Positions 22,832-31,200 of a DNA stretch of 37,082 nucleotides are shown piece after piece. Position numbers and translations under genes: made by a program. The stretch comes from Planctomycetaceae bacterium (lineage in GTDB: Bacteria; Planctomycetota; Planctomycetia; Pirellulales; Pirellulaceae), in assembly GCA_002724245.1 (NCBI GenBank), contig PBOG01000048.1, positions 1 to 37,082 of the forward strand, in the 5' to 3' direction. How positions within the stretch are numbered: position 1 is the stretch's first letter; the number at the start of each line of letters is the position of its first letter. The notes below the pieces were generated by a model. It was not told where the DNA came from and did no database searches. It saw nothing but the letters and a program-made list of their open reading frames with translations.

Positions 22832-25330
22832 TCACCGGATAAACAAGAAATCGTACGAATTAAGCAGAGCCCAGAGAAAATCCTCCGCTGCTTGCGGCCT
22901 GGGATAATCTCTGAAAAGCGTTCCGGCCACCCGTTTTTCTTTGTCGCCGGGGAACCGTCCCAGCACCGCCAGGCAGAGTTCTTCGACGAGTTTTTCGTCG
23001 GAGATTGTCTCCGCCTGCAGCTTTGCAAGTCGCCCCTCAGGGTGGCTGATTTTGGCGTCGATTTCAGGCGCGTTCATCAAGTGCAAGGCTTGGGCCATCG
23101 TGGGTTCGCTCGATTTGGCACACTCACAGGGAGACTTGCGTTCCGATCGGCCGAAGGTCTCCAGGAAATAGGAAGGCATGCGATTGTCCCAGAGTTGTAT
23201 CGCTCGTGTGCCTTTTGGCATGCCGTCAAAAGAATCAGGTGTTCCAGTGGCCTTACTGATTGCGTCCAGTAGAACTTCTGCAGGCAGGCGTTTTACGACA
23301 AAATGCGAAAAGTTCTGGTTGTCGTCTCGATTTGTTGCATTGGTCTGGCTGGAAAGCTGGTACGTGCGGGACTGCATGATCATTCGCATCACAGCTTTCA
23401 AGTCAAATCCACTGGACACCATTTGCTCTGCCAGGTAGTCCAGCAGTGGTTCATTCGTGGCCGGATTGGTTGATCTCAGGTCATCCTCCGGTTCTACCAA
23501 CGCGCGGCCCATGAAGGATTTCCAGATGCGATTTACGACCAGGCGGGCAAAGTAGGGATTGTCGTCAGCCGTTGTCCAGTCGGCGAGTAATACGCGAGGA
23601 TCCTGATCGTCTACCATCGCTGCAGTGATCAACGGTCCTCCCGGTGCTCGCATGGGCACAGGTACACCGGTCGTCGGATGCTGGGTTTCCCGGAAGCCGC
23701 GATGGAAGACCAGTTCCCGGTCTGCGGAATTGTCGTATGGGTTACTGTCCTGGAGCGTCTTCTTCTCCAGGCCATTGAAAAAACCGGCCATGCCATAAAA
23801 GTCTTCTTGTCCCCATTTTTCGAAAGGATGGTGGTGGCATTGGGCGCAGTCCATACGAATCCCGAGAAACGCCTGGCTGATGGTCTTTGTGAGATCTTCC
23901 TTGGTTTGTTCACCACGAAAGAAATTCACCGGACCATATTTCCCGGAGTTTCCTGATGCCGTCAACAATTCACGCACCCACTCGTCATACGGACGGTTTG
24001 TGGCAAACTGCTGTCGCAGCCAAGTGTGCAACGCATAGGCGCCCCGCTCTCCCAGGGTCTCTGCGTTGACCATCATGATGTCCGCCCATTTGAGCGTCCA
24101 AAAATCAGTGTATTCGTCGCGTTTGAGCACGCGATCCACAGCCAAACGGCGTTTGTCGCTAGCATCATCTTTCAGGAAGCTGCGGAGTGCGCTGGGATCT
24201 GGCAGGCTGCCTAGCGTGTGGAGGTGAATACGGCGGAAGAATGTGGCGTCGTCGCAAAGTTCCGAAGGGGTGATTCGGAGCTTGTCCAGTTTGTTCAATA
24301 CCAGTTCATCGATGCGGTTGTGAACGGGTGGAGGAGTGTTTTCATTGTCGCTTTGCGAACGTGGGATGAGCATTCTGGCGGCGCCGACGTGTCCCATGTA
24401 GTTGATTGTGATGGCAGCTTCACCAGGACGATTACCGGTCGCGATTCGCCCGGTCTGGTTGGTTTGCGCCACCAATTCCGCATTGCTCGTGTAAGCGGCT
24501 TCGCTCGTGACGTCGCGCCGGCTGCCGTTATTGAAGATTGCGGTGACGCGTAGTTGCTGCTCGCTACCCGGCTGCAGGACTCGCTCGGCGGGATCGATTT
24601 CGATACGGGTGACGCGAGGCGCGTTTGGCGACCCCCAGGGCATGCCCTGGTAAATCCATTGCACGAGCAGTTCCGCGTCCAGAGAGTCGGGAGTCATACG
24701 GGCCCCACCGCCATGCGGTACCGTGCCGATGGCTTTTCGCAGCAGCAGGCTGCGTTCGGGGGCGGCCGGAAAGATCCGTCTGCCGCGGGCTTCTTTGAGT
24801 AACGCGCCATAATCAGCCCGCGCGTCAAATCCGAAAACCGATAGTTTGAAACCATTTTGCCCCGACTGCTTTCCATGGCAGCCTCCACTGTTGCAGCCTC
24901 GTTTCGAGAACAGGGGCATGATGTCGTTCTGGAAGTCGATGGCTGGATACGTTTCTAGATCCGTGACCACGACTTGTGTGGCGTGCTGTTGGCCGCCGTA
25001 GTGGATTTCCAGATCCGTGGTTCCAGAGGCAGTACCCAGGATCAGGCTACCTTGGATCGTTGCGACGGTCGGCTGCCTGACGACCAGTTCGCAGAGGTGA
25101 GTTACATCGAATTGAAGTCCCGTTGGTGAGGTCGCGGTCACGACCAGCTGTTGCCGCCGGTTTTGTCCGTCCAATTCGATCACCGCGGGCGAGATTTGCA
25201 GGGCTGTCACTTCTGCACCCGTGGTAGTAGGTTCGGCAGCTGCCAAGCTCGTGCTCAACAGGCACACCAAACCCAGCAGGCAGATTCCGAGCTGTCGAAT
25301 CACGTTAACCTCATTGAACGAAGTCATCAT
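22832..25330 (-). CDS. DUF1549/DUF1553 protein with Ig-like and cytochrome-like N-terminal domains
   Basis: 832 residues. The start at 25330 is preferred since AGAGGA lies 6 nt upstream and a signal peptide follows (QLGICLLGLVCLLSTSLAAA). N-terminal order: a bacterial Ig-like stretch (VTALQISPAVIELDGQNRRQ), then a region with FSKRGCNSGGCHGKQSGQNGFKLS, a CxxxxCH haem-like motif. A second Ig-like stretch follows (RIEIDPAERVLQPGSEQQ). DUF1549 comes next, with MDCAQCHHHPFEKW (CxxCH), and then DUF1553 with PYFARLVVNRIWKSFMGR and a terminal NSYDFLFIR. It differs in architecture from the DUF1549 gene at 13938-16841. No DUF1501 partner is adjacent, which is unusual. Exported; substrate unknown. Confidence 0.92.
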   Translation of the reverse strand: MMTSFNEVNVIRQLGICLLGLVCLLSTSLAAAEPTTTGAEVTALQISPAVIELDGQNRRQQLVVTATSPTGLQFDVTHLCELVVRQPTVATIQGSLILGTASGTTDLEIHYGGQQHATQVVVTDLETYPAIDFQNDIMPLFSKRGCNSGGCHGKQSGQNGFKLSVFGFDARADYGALLKEARGRRIFPAAPERSLLLRKAIGTVPHGGGARMTPDSLDAELLVQWIYQGMPWGSPNAPRVTRIEIDPAERVLQPGSEQQLRVTAIFNNGSRRDVTSEAAYTSNAELVAQTNQTGRIATGNRPGEAAITINYMGHVGAARMLIPRSQSDNENTPPPVHNRIDELVLNKLDKLRITPSELCDDATFFRRIHLHTLGSLPDPSALRSFLKDDASDKRRLAVDRVLKRDEYTDFWTLKWADIMMVNAETLGERGAYALHTWLRQQFATNRPYDEWVRELLTASGNSGKYGPVNFFRGEQTKEDLTKTISQAFLGIRMDCAQCHHHPFEKWGQEDFYGMAGFFNGLEKKTLQDSNPYDNSADRELVFHRGFRETQHPTTGVPVPMRAPGGPLITAAMVDDQDPRVLLADWTTADDNPYFARLVVNRIWKSFMGRALVEPEDDLRSTNPATNEPLLDYLAEQMVSSGFDLKAVMRMIMQSRTYQLSSQTNATNRDDNQNFSHFVVKRLPAEVLLDAISKATGTPDSFDGMPKGTRAIQLWDNRMPSYFLETFGRSERKSPCECAKSSEPTMAQALHLMNAPEIDAKISHPEGRLAKLQAETISDEKLVEELCLAVLGRFPGDKEKRVAGTLFRDYPRPQAAEDFLWALLNSYDFLFIR

Positions 25331-25385
25331 CGATGATCCTCTGCAGGTGGTGAGGGTACTGTGTCCCTGACCCATGTGGACCCAA

Positions 25386-25414
25386 ACCGAACTGTGTACC
25401 CGAACCGAACTGTG
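25386..25414. repeat. Short direct repeat in the DUF1549 leader
   Basis: The 11-mer ACCGAACTGTG occurs at 25386-25396 and 25404-25414, an 18-bp step. It lies between the likely promoter and the DUF1549 start. It may be an operator pair or chance. Confidence 0.5.
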
Positions 25415-25441
25415 GTCCGGCATCCGCGGGTACCTGTATCT

Positions 25442-25470
25442 ATCTTATCGAGCCAGGCATACTCTGCCCA
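25442..25470 (-). promoter_or_regulatory. Likely promoter of the DUF1549/1553 gene
   Basis: On the minus strand TGGGCA (25470-25465) is followed after 17 nt by TAAGAT (25447-25442), extended as GATAAGATAG. It gives a leader of about 105 nt that contains the direct repeat. The -35 matches four of six consensus bases. Confidence 0.45.
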
Positions 25471-25567
25471 GCTTGTACGTTGGCATAGTCGACGGTCGTC
25501 CTCCGACTCCGGTGCCAGGATCGAACGCCCAGCTGGAGAGATCTGCGGCGCCGCTGGGCGCATGGTG

Positions 25568-27049
25568 TCAATATCGCGCGGCTCCCGTCGATCGTTTGAG
25601 CTGGTTCCGCATGACTTCCTTGGGCGCTTCTTGACCAGTAAAGTGCCTGAATTGAAGTTCAGCTTGCCGGATGAACATATCGACGCCTGTAATCACGCGG
25701 CAGTTTTGTTCCCGTGCATATTTGACCAGCAAGGTCTGTTCCGGGTTGTAGACGGTGTCAAAGACGACCATGCCGCGGTCGATGTGACGCTTTTCGTAGG
25801 GAGATTCATCTACCTTGGGATGCATGCCAATGGGCGTGGTGTTGATCAGGATTCCGGCTCGGATGTTCTGGCGTTCTTCCCAGGGGACCGTGCGGCAGTT
25901 AAATCGTTCGGCGAGAGCATTGCTGCGTTCCTCATTGCGGCTCGTGATAACCACGTCGGATCCAAGTTGGGTCAGACCGTATGCTACAGAACTGGCTGCA
26001 CCGCCGGCCCCTAGAATCAGTGAAGTCTTGCCCTTCAGGGGAGTCGCGCCACTGCTTGTGTGGGCCTGCAACAAGGAGTCGACGGCGGCTTGATGGTCGG
26101 TGTTGTAGCCGGAAATTTGTTGGCCATTGAACACGGCCGTATTGCAGGCGCCGATGGTGGCGGCATCGGTATCTACCTGATCGAGGAATTGCATGATTTC
26201 CCCTTTGTGCGGAATCGTGACGCTGAGCCCCTTGATTCCCAGCTCTGGGCAATCGCCCAGGAACGACCCGAGTTCGTCAAGTGGAACGCGAAAGGGAATG
26301 TAGACCATGTCGAGGCCAGAATCCTGGAAGGCCGCGTTGTGGATGACGGGGCTGAGACTATGCCCCACCGGATCCGCGACCACACCATAGATAACAGTTG
26401 ATTTGGAAATGTTGGTGTAGCGGTACATCTCCGTCATCTGGCGGTAGCTGAGCTGCCCGGGGGCCAGAGCGCGGTCTTCGTGAAACGTCGCGTAGGTAAA
26501 GGGAGCTCCGAACCTTCCCGAGAGCAGGCGTGAAAGGATTCCCTGCTCTCCCATGCAGAAAGCCACTGTGGGCACGCTGCTGTTCTCAATGAGCCGGAGC
26601 AAACGCAAATTATCGTGCGGATGATGTGCCAGTGTCGCGATCTTGACGATGTCAGGATCTTTGGTGCACATGCGATCGTGAATCGATTGTACGTCCTCGG
26701 GAGTCTCCACAAAATTATGATAACTGACGATGCGTTTGGTTTTTCCATAGCGGGGGATTTGCCCCGCGACGTCTTCTTCCAGGTCAACGTAGTCGACACC
26801 CTCGGCAATTGCCTGACGCAGCAGCGTCAGGCGGTCGGCGTCGCTGGCGGTCCACTTGCCGCCATCTTCTTCGCGGCGGCAGGTCGCGATGATGGGGCAG
26901 CGGCGATTGGCGAGCAAGCGTTTGATGTTCACCGCGCGGCGGATGTAGTCCAGTCGCAACTCGACCAGCTGAGCCCCCTGTTCAGCGACATGGCGAGCTT
27001 CTGCAATCATGCTACGGTGGCGACCACGGCCGATACTAACGCAAATCAT
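25568..27049 (-). CDS. aroDE: Bifunctional 3-dehydroquinate dehydratase/shikimate dehydrogenase (AroD-AroE fusion)
   Basis: 493 residues, two domains. Type I dehydroquinase at about 1-215: QLVELRLDYIRR, DYVDLEED, SYHNF with His111 and VKIAT with the Schiff-base Lys136. Shikimate dehydrogenase at about 218-485: VVADPVGHSLSPVIHN, LSVTIPHKGEIM with the catalytic Lys, GYNTDHQAA with Asp, and the nucleotide-binding GAGGAASSVAYGL. These are steps 3 and 4 of the shikimate pathway: dehydroquinate to dehydroshikimate, then NADPH reduction to shikimate. Such fusions are known in plants and some bacteria and I consider them common in planctomycetes. No other aro gene is adjacent. All catalytic residues I can check are present. 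Confidence 0.95.
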   Translation of the reverse strand: MICVSIGRGRHRSMIAEARHVAEQGAQLVELRLDYIRRAVNIKRLLANRRCPIIATCRREEDGGKWTASDADRLTLLRQAIAEGVDYVDLEEDVAGQIPRYGKTKRIVSYHNFVETPEDVQSIHDRMCTKDPDIVKIATLAHHPHDNLRLLRLIENSSVPTVAFCMGEQGILSRLLSGRFGAPFTYATFHEDRALAPGQLSYRQMTEMYRYTNISKSTVIYGVVADPVGHSLSPVIHNAAFQDSGLDMVYIPFRVPLDELGSFLGDCPELGIKGLSVTIPHKGEIMQFLDQVDTDAATIGACNTAVFNGQQISGYNTDHQAAVDSLLQAHTSSGATPLKGKTSLILGAGGAASSVAYGLTQLGSDVVITSRNEERSNALAERFNCRTVPWEERQNIRAGILINTTPIGMHPKVDESPYEKRHIDRGMVVFDTVYNPEQTLLVKYAREQNCRVITGVDMFIRQAELQFRHFTGQEAPKEVMRNQLKRSTGAARY

Positions 27050-27337
27050 GAAGCCGGTATTTCCGTTGAAGTGAGCATTCCCCGGTGATCGCCGGGAAAT
27101 GCAGGTGCTGTAAGGTAATGGCGTGTGATCAGGAATCCAGTGTGCATTTTGATGCGTGCCGGGTTTGTTTGGTTGTCCCCAGCGTTTTGTAGGGCCGCTG
27201 CCTGGAAAGGTCTCGCCTGGCAGTACGCAGGAACGGGCCTTGCCTTTCTCCGTAACGCTGCGGCACGGTCACAGCTATTTTGATTCATTCGCTGCGTGTG
27301 GGCAAATCATTACGTCAAGTCGAATGAGTTCACGCCT

Positions 27338-27359
27338 GACAGGGTGACTTTTCCCTGTC
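27338..27359. promoter_or_regulatory. Hairpin between divergent genes
   Basis: GACAGGG at 27338-27344 pairs with CCCTGTC at 27353-27359 around TGACTTTT. It lies about 70 nt upstream of the algH-like promoter. It cannot terminate either flanking gene, so it may be an operator or the end of an unrecognised small RNA. Confidence 0.3.
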
Positions 27360-27427
27360 CTGCCACCATTTTATCTGGCGGTGCAAGTTCGACCAGGGAG
27401 GGGCCGTTCGGTGCCGCTCCGTCGTGA

Positions 27428-27456
27428 TTTCCAGGATATACTGAACTGGTTAAGAT
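27428..27456 (+). promoter_or_regulatory. Likely promoter of the AlgH-family gene
   Basis: TTTCCA at 27428-27433 (four of six -35 bases) is followed after 17 nt by TAAGAT at 27451-27456. Transcription would begin near 27463, with a 23-nt leader containing AGGAG at 27473-27477. Confidence 0.5.
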
Positions 27457-27485
27457 AGTCGGTGTACTTGTCAGGAGATCAGTCA

Positions 27486-28037
27486 ATGGACTCGTTGCGT
27501 GGTCAATTTCTGGTAGCTTCACCGCATCTGCCGGATCCCCACTTTTCGCGCTCGGTTGTGTTCATGCTGCAGCATGAACCTGCGGGCGCGGTGGGTGTGG
27601 TTCTCAATCGGCCCACGGATAACACGATTGAGGACTTGTGGAAGCACGTCAGTGATGAATCGTGTAGCGTCACAGGCTCGGTGCATGCGGGCGGCCCTGT
27701 TGCCGGCCCACTGATGGCATTGCACACAAATCCTGACTTGTCGGAACGTGAGATCCTGCCAGGTGTTTTCGTGGCTACAGATCGAGATACATTGACACAG
27801 CTGATACAGGGGGAGGAGTCGGAGTTTCGCTTGTTTTCGGGGTACGCAGGCTGGTCTGCCGGGCAGCTTGAAGAGGAGTTGCGGGTCGGTGGCTGGCTGA
27901 CAGCGCCTGGGGCTTCGTCGCTGGTATTCTCCGATTGTGAGCAGCTCTGGAAACGAGTGCTTGATTCCATTGGCATTGATCTTCTTTCCACGGTTGTTGA
28001 CAAAGTGGACATACCCCAGGACCCTTCCTTGAATTGA
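27486..28037 (+). CDS. UPF0301/AlgH (YqgE) family protein
   Basis: 183 residues. The start at 27486 is fixed by AGGAG 8 nt upstream (27473-27477). Family signatures are MDSLRGQFLVASPHLPDPHFSRSVV at the N-terminus, HEPAGAVGVVLNRPTD, HAGGPVAGPLMALH, FRLFSGYAGWSAGQLEEEL and a C-terminal region with VFSDCEQLWKRVL. The length is typical. The family is widespread and probably cytoplasmic; in Pseudomonas AlgH was linked to alginate regulation, but the molecular function is not established. A promoter with TAAGATA lies close upstream, and the gene appears monocistronic. Confidence 0.95.
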   Translation: MDSLRGQFLVASPHLPDPHFSRSVVFMLQHEPAGAVGVVLNRPTDNTIEDLWKHVSDESCSVTGSVHAGGPVAGPLMALHTNPDLSEREILPGVFVATDRDTLTQLIQGEESEFRLFSGYAGWSAGQLEEELRVGGWLTAPGASSLVFSDCEQLWKRVLDSIGIDLLSTVVDKVDIPQDPSLN

Positions 28038-28130
28038 CCGGGGCGCGTTTTTCGCGGCTGTCCCAAATTGCCGCTGTTCGTGGGGCTTTCCGGCACGCCC
28101 TGATAACGGGATTTGGCCGAAATTCCGGGC

Positions 28131-28160
28131 TAGTCACGGAATGAGCAATCTGGCTATAAT
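28131..28160 (+). promoter_or_regulatory. Likely sigma70-type promoter of the giant secreted protein
   Basis: TAGTCA at 28131-28136 (four of six) lies 18 nt before a consensus TATAAT at 28155-28160. The leader would be roughly 90 nt. Confidence 0.5.
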
Positions 28161-28256
28161 CCGCGCGCTATGCTCGTACCCTCCTGGGATGGATAGTTGG
28201 TACGCATCGCGTTCCACTTGTAGAGCGCCATGGCAGGACATGGAGGTCCGCTGGTC

Positions 28257-31200
28257 ATGCCCTTGCGCAGACGTTACAGGGCAGTTCGATTCGTTCCGTT
28301 ACATTGGCGGCATTGGCTATTGCTCGTGTCGGTGTGTTGCTGTGCGGTTGCGGCTTGTCTCGCCCCGCCCGGCTTTGCCGATGAACAAGGCCAGGCGGAC
28401 CAAGAGCTGCAGGTCCGTCTGCGTGTTGAGTGGGGCTACGGTCAGCCCAGGCAGTGGAATGGCAGTTTGCGCGTGTCGGATGGAACGGTACGTGATCTGG
28501 CTGTGTTAGGGTGGTCTGCAGATGCGCCCGGTTGCGTGTTGCTTGACCAGAACGCTGTACGAGTTGCCCACCGCCAGCAGCTTGATTATGACGGCTTCGA
28601 TATTACGGTGACCGGGTCATTGGACAGCCGTGTGCTCCTCGAGTTTGCTCCCCGTGACCAGCCTTCGGAACGGCGTTACCTGGAGATTCCGCTACAGAAG
28701 TTTCTGCCCTCGGACGGCCTCCATGATTCGTCTTTGGACCAGCAAGCAAACCGCCTGGTAGTGCGCCGCGCACCTGGTGATCGTTTGCGACTGGATGTCG
28801 AACCTCGGTCGCTGGTATTTTCCAAGGGCGAGCAGTTTGAAATGGAGGTTTCCGTTTATCGCCCCGGTTTCCTTTTGGATTCAGAGGGGGCTCTGCACGT
28901 GAAACTTCGGCGAGGCCGTCAAGGTGAGGAAATCTGGAATCGCCAGTCGGTCATTTCCGCGATGCAGGGTGCTGTCCAGGCAGACTTTCGTCCGCTGCGT
29001 TTTCCGGTTCCCGACCAGGAAGGGGTTTACCAGCTGGAGTTTGAGTTTTATCGCAACCGCAGTCGTCTGGTTGTACCGCTGGTAGCAGACGTGCCTGATC
29101 TGACCAGACAAGTCCAGTTTGTGGTGATCGACTCCAAGTCGACGGCACCAAGTCAGGCGGAATGGACGACGGTGCTGGATCTTGATCCCACGAGTAAAAG
29201 CTGGTGGGATCAATTGGCCCGGCTGACACAGATGGAGTGGCTGGTCTCGGAAGATGCGGCGGTCAGTGGGCAGGGTGCGGCCGGGCGTGTCAAACACTTG
29301 GGCCGGGAGTGGGTCGATTTGCCGCCGGAAGGATGGAAGATCTATCCTTTAGCAATTGAACGCGTCGGTGCCCCGCACGTGCTGGAAGTCGACTATCCGG
29401 ATGTGGCTGCGCAGTCGCTAGGCATTAGCCTGCTTGAACCCAACGTAATCGGGAAGGTGGGGCCGCTCGGTGTTGATTCCGGCGTTGAGGTGGATCCGCC
29501 GCGCAAAGACCAGGCTCACGTTGTTCGTACACATCGCCTGGTGTTTTGGCCCAAGACCGCCAATCCGATGCTGCTGATCACCAACCGGCGGGCTGAAGAG
29601 TCTGCGTTGTATGGAACGATTCGTGTGCGTAGTGGTCCAGAGCGGTTGCCTTCCAGGGGGGATGCCGGGGAGCCCCTCGGCACGAAAACATCTCCTCGGT
29701 TGTTGGCAGCTTTCTTCGACAAGCCTTTGTTTCCCGAGAATTTTCAGGCAACGCAGAGCGGGGTTGCGGGTATTGCACCACTCGATGATTGGGTCACGTT
29801 TTATGAGGGGGGGCGACGGCTAACAGAGTACTTGCGTTATGCGGGTTACAACGCAGCGATTCTGTCGGTCAACTGTGAAGGTAGTACGCTGTACCCGAGT
29901 GAACTCGTGTCCCCGACGCCCAAGTACGATTCGGGAATCATGCTGGGGGAAGCGAAGGATCCTTATCGTAAAGATGTGCTCGAGATGCTTTTTCGCCTGT
30001 TTAACCGGGAGGGCATGCGTCTTGTTCCGGTGGTTGAATTTGCTTCGTTGTTGCCTGAGCTGGAGCGGTTGCGTTTGGACCGTAACCTCGCATCGAAGGA
30101 ACTGGTTGGGGTCGATCTGGTGCGGCGCGACGGGAAGTCGTGGTCCGACGTTCACGTGCCGCGCGGCGGTTTGGCGCCCTATTATAACCCTCTGGACCCA
30201 CGTGTTCAGACTGCCATGCAGAACGTGGTTGACGAGCTGGTCGAGCGCTACGCGCACCATCCCGCGTTTGCAGGAGTGGCGTTGCAGCTGGGCGCTGAGA
30301 CCTTTGCTCAATTTCCGGATGACAACTGGGGCTATGACCGGGTGACTCGGAAACGATTTGCGGACGCTGTAGGTGTGGAAGCGGTTTCTCGTTTGCAGGA
30401 TAGTTTGGCCGCGGACGCGGAAAAGTCGCTCTGGTTGAATTGGCGGGCGACACAGCTGGGCGCGTTTTATAAGACTTTGCGGACTACCATTAGCCACCGC
30501 CGCGAAAACGCCAGGCTATTCCTGCTCGGTTCGCGCATGCTGGATTATCGGCGCGTGCAAAGGGAGTTGCGGCCGCAGTTAGCACGTCGTGGAAGGCGGA
30601 GCGGTGTCGTCGAGAAGAGGCCTCTCGGGCCGGAATCGACCGGCGGGATGCAGCCGGCCGATCGCAACGTCCGCGAATTAATGTTGCGAGTCGGGATCGA
30701 CGTAGAGAGCTTTCAAGACGACGGGCAGGTCGTGCTGCTGCGACCGCACCGGTCGGCCCTGCAAGCACCGCTCACGGAGCGGTCGGTTGATTTGCGATTG
30801 GCGCACTCGGCTGCGTTTTCTCGTTATTTTGCCAACGCGGGCGGTACCGGAAGCCTGTTGTTCCAGAAAGCGACTCCGCTGGCCCTGCCCGCGCTGGAAG
30901 AACGTAGTCCGTTCGGGAAAGAGAATACGCAGGCCTGGCTGTTGGCGCACTTCTCGCCTGGTGGATCCGCTAATCGCCGGCGTTTTGTACATGCGTTGGC
31001 AACGCTCGAATCCGACACTCTGGTGGCGGGTGGCTGGTTGCTTCCGATTGGCCAGGAGGATTCGCTGCTGCCGTTCTTCTCGACTTTCCGTGGATTGCCT
31101 GCCCGCAAGTTTCGGGACGTCTTGCCGCAATCTGGCAAGACGCCAAGCCAACCTGTTGTGGTCCGAACGCTCGTCGATCAAGGTCAAACGCTTGTTTATC

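Larger units (their letters stand above)
27050..27485. other. 436-bp region between divergent aroDE and algH-like genes
   Basis: No credible gene. It holds a near-palindrome at 27081-27096 (arms CCCGG and CCGGG around a GATC core), 32 nt before the aroDE start on the minus strand. A perfect 7-bp hairpin lies at 27338-27359 (GACAGGG and CCCTGTC, eight-base loop), and the algH-like promoter is at 27428-27456. The short frames have no ribosome sites. Confidence 0.6.

Noticed and set aside
25360-25440. Remnant of an insertion element or REP-type repeat before the DUF1549 gene
   Set aside because: Only a short direct repeat is visible; no transposase fragment, terminal inverted repeats or target duplication.
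27310-27522. Small minus-strand frame between aroDE and the algH-like gene
   Set aside because: No ribosome site, and it overlaps the promoter and start of the AlgH-family gene.
28141-28509. Cys/Arg-rich plus-strand frame at the start of the giant gene
   Set aside because: Overlaps the signal peptide region of the real gene in another frame; composition is not protein-like.
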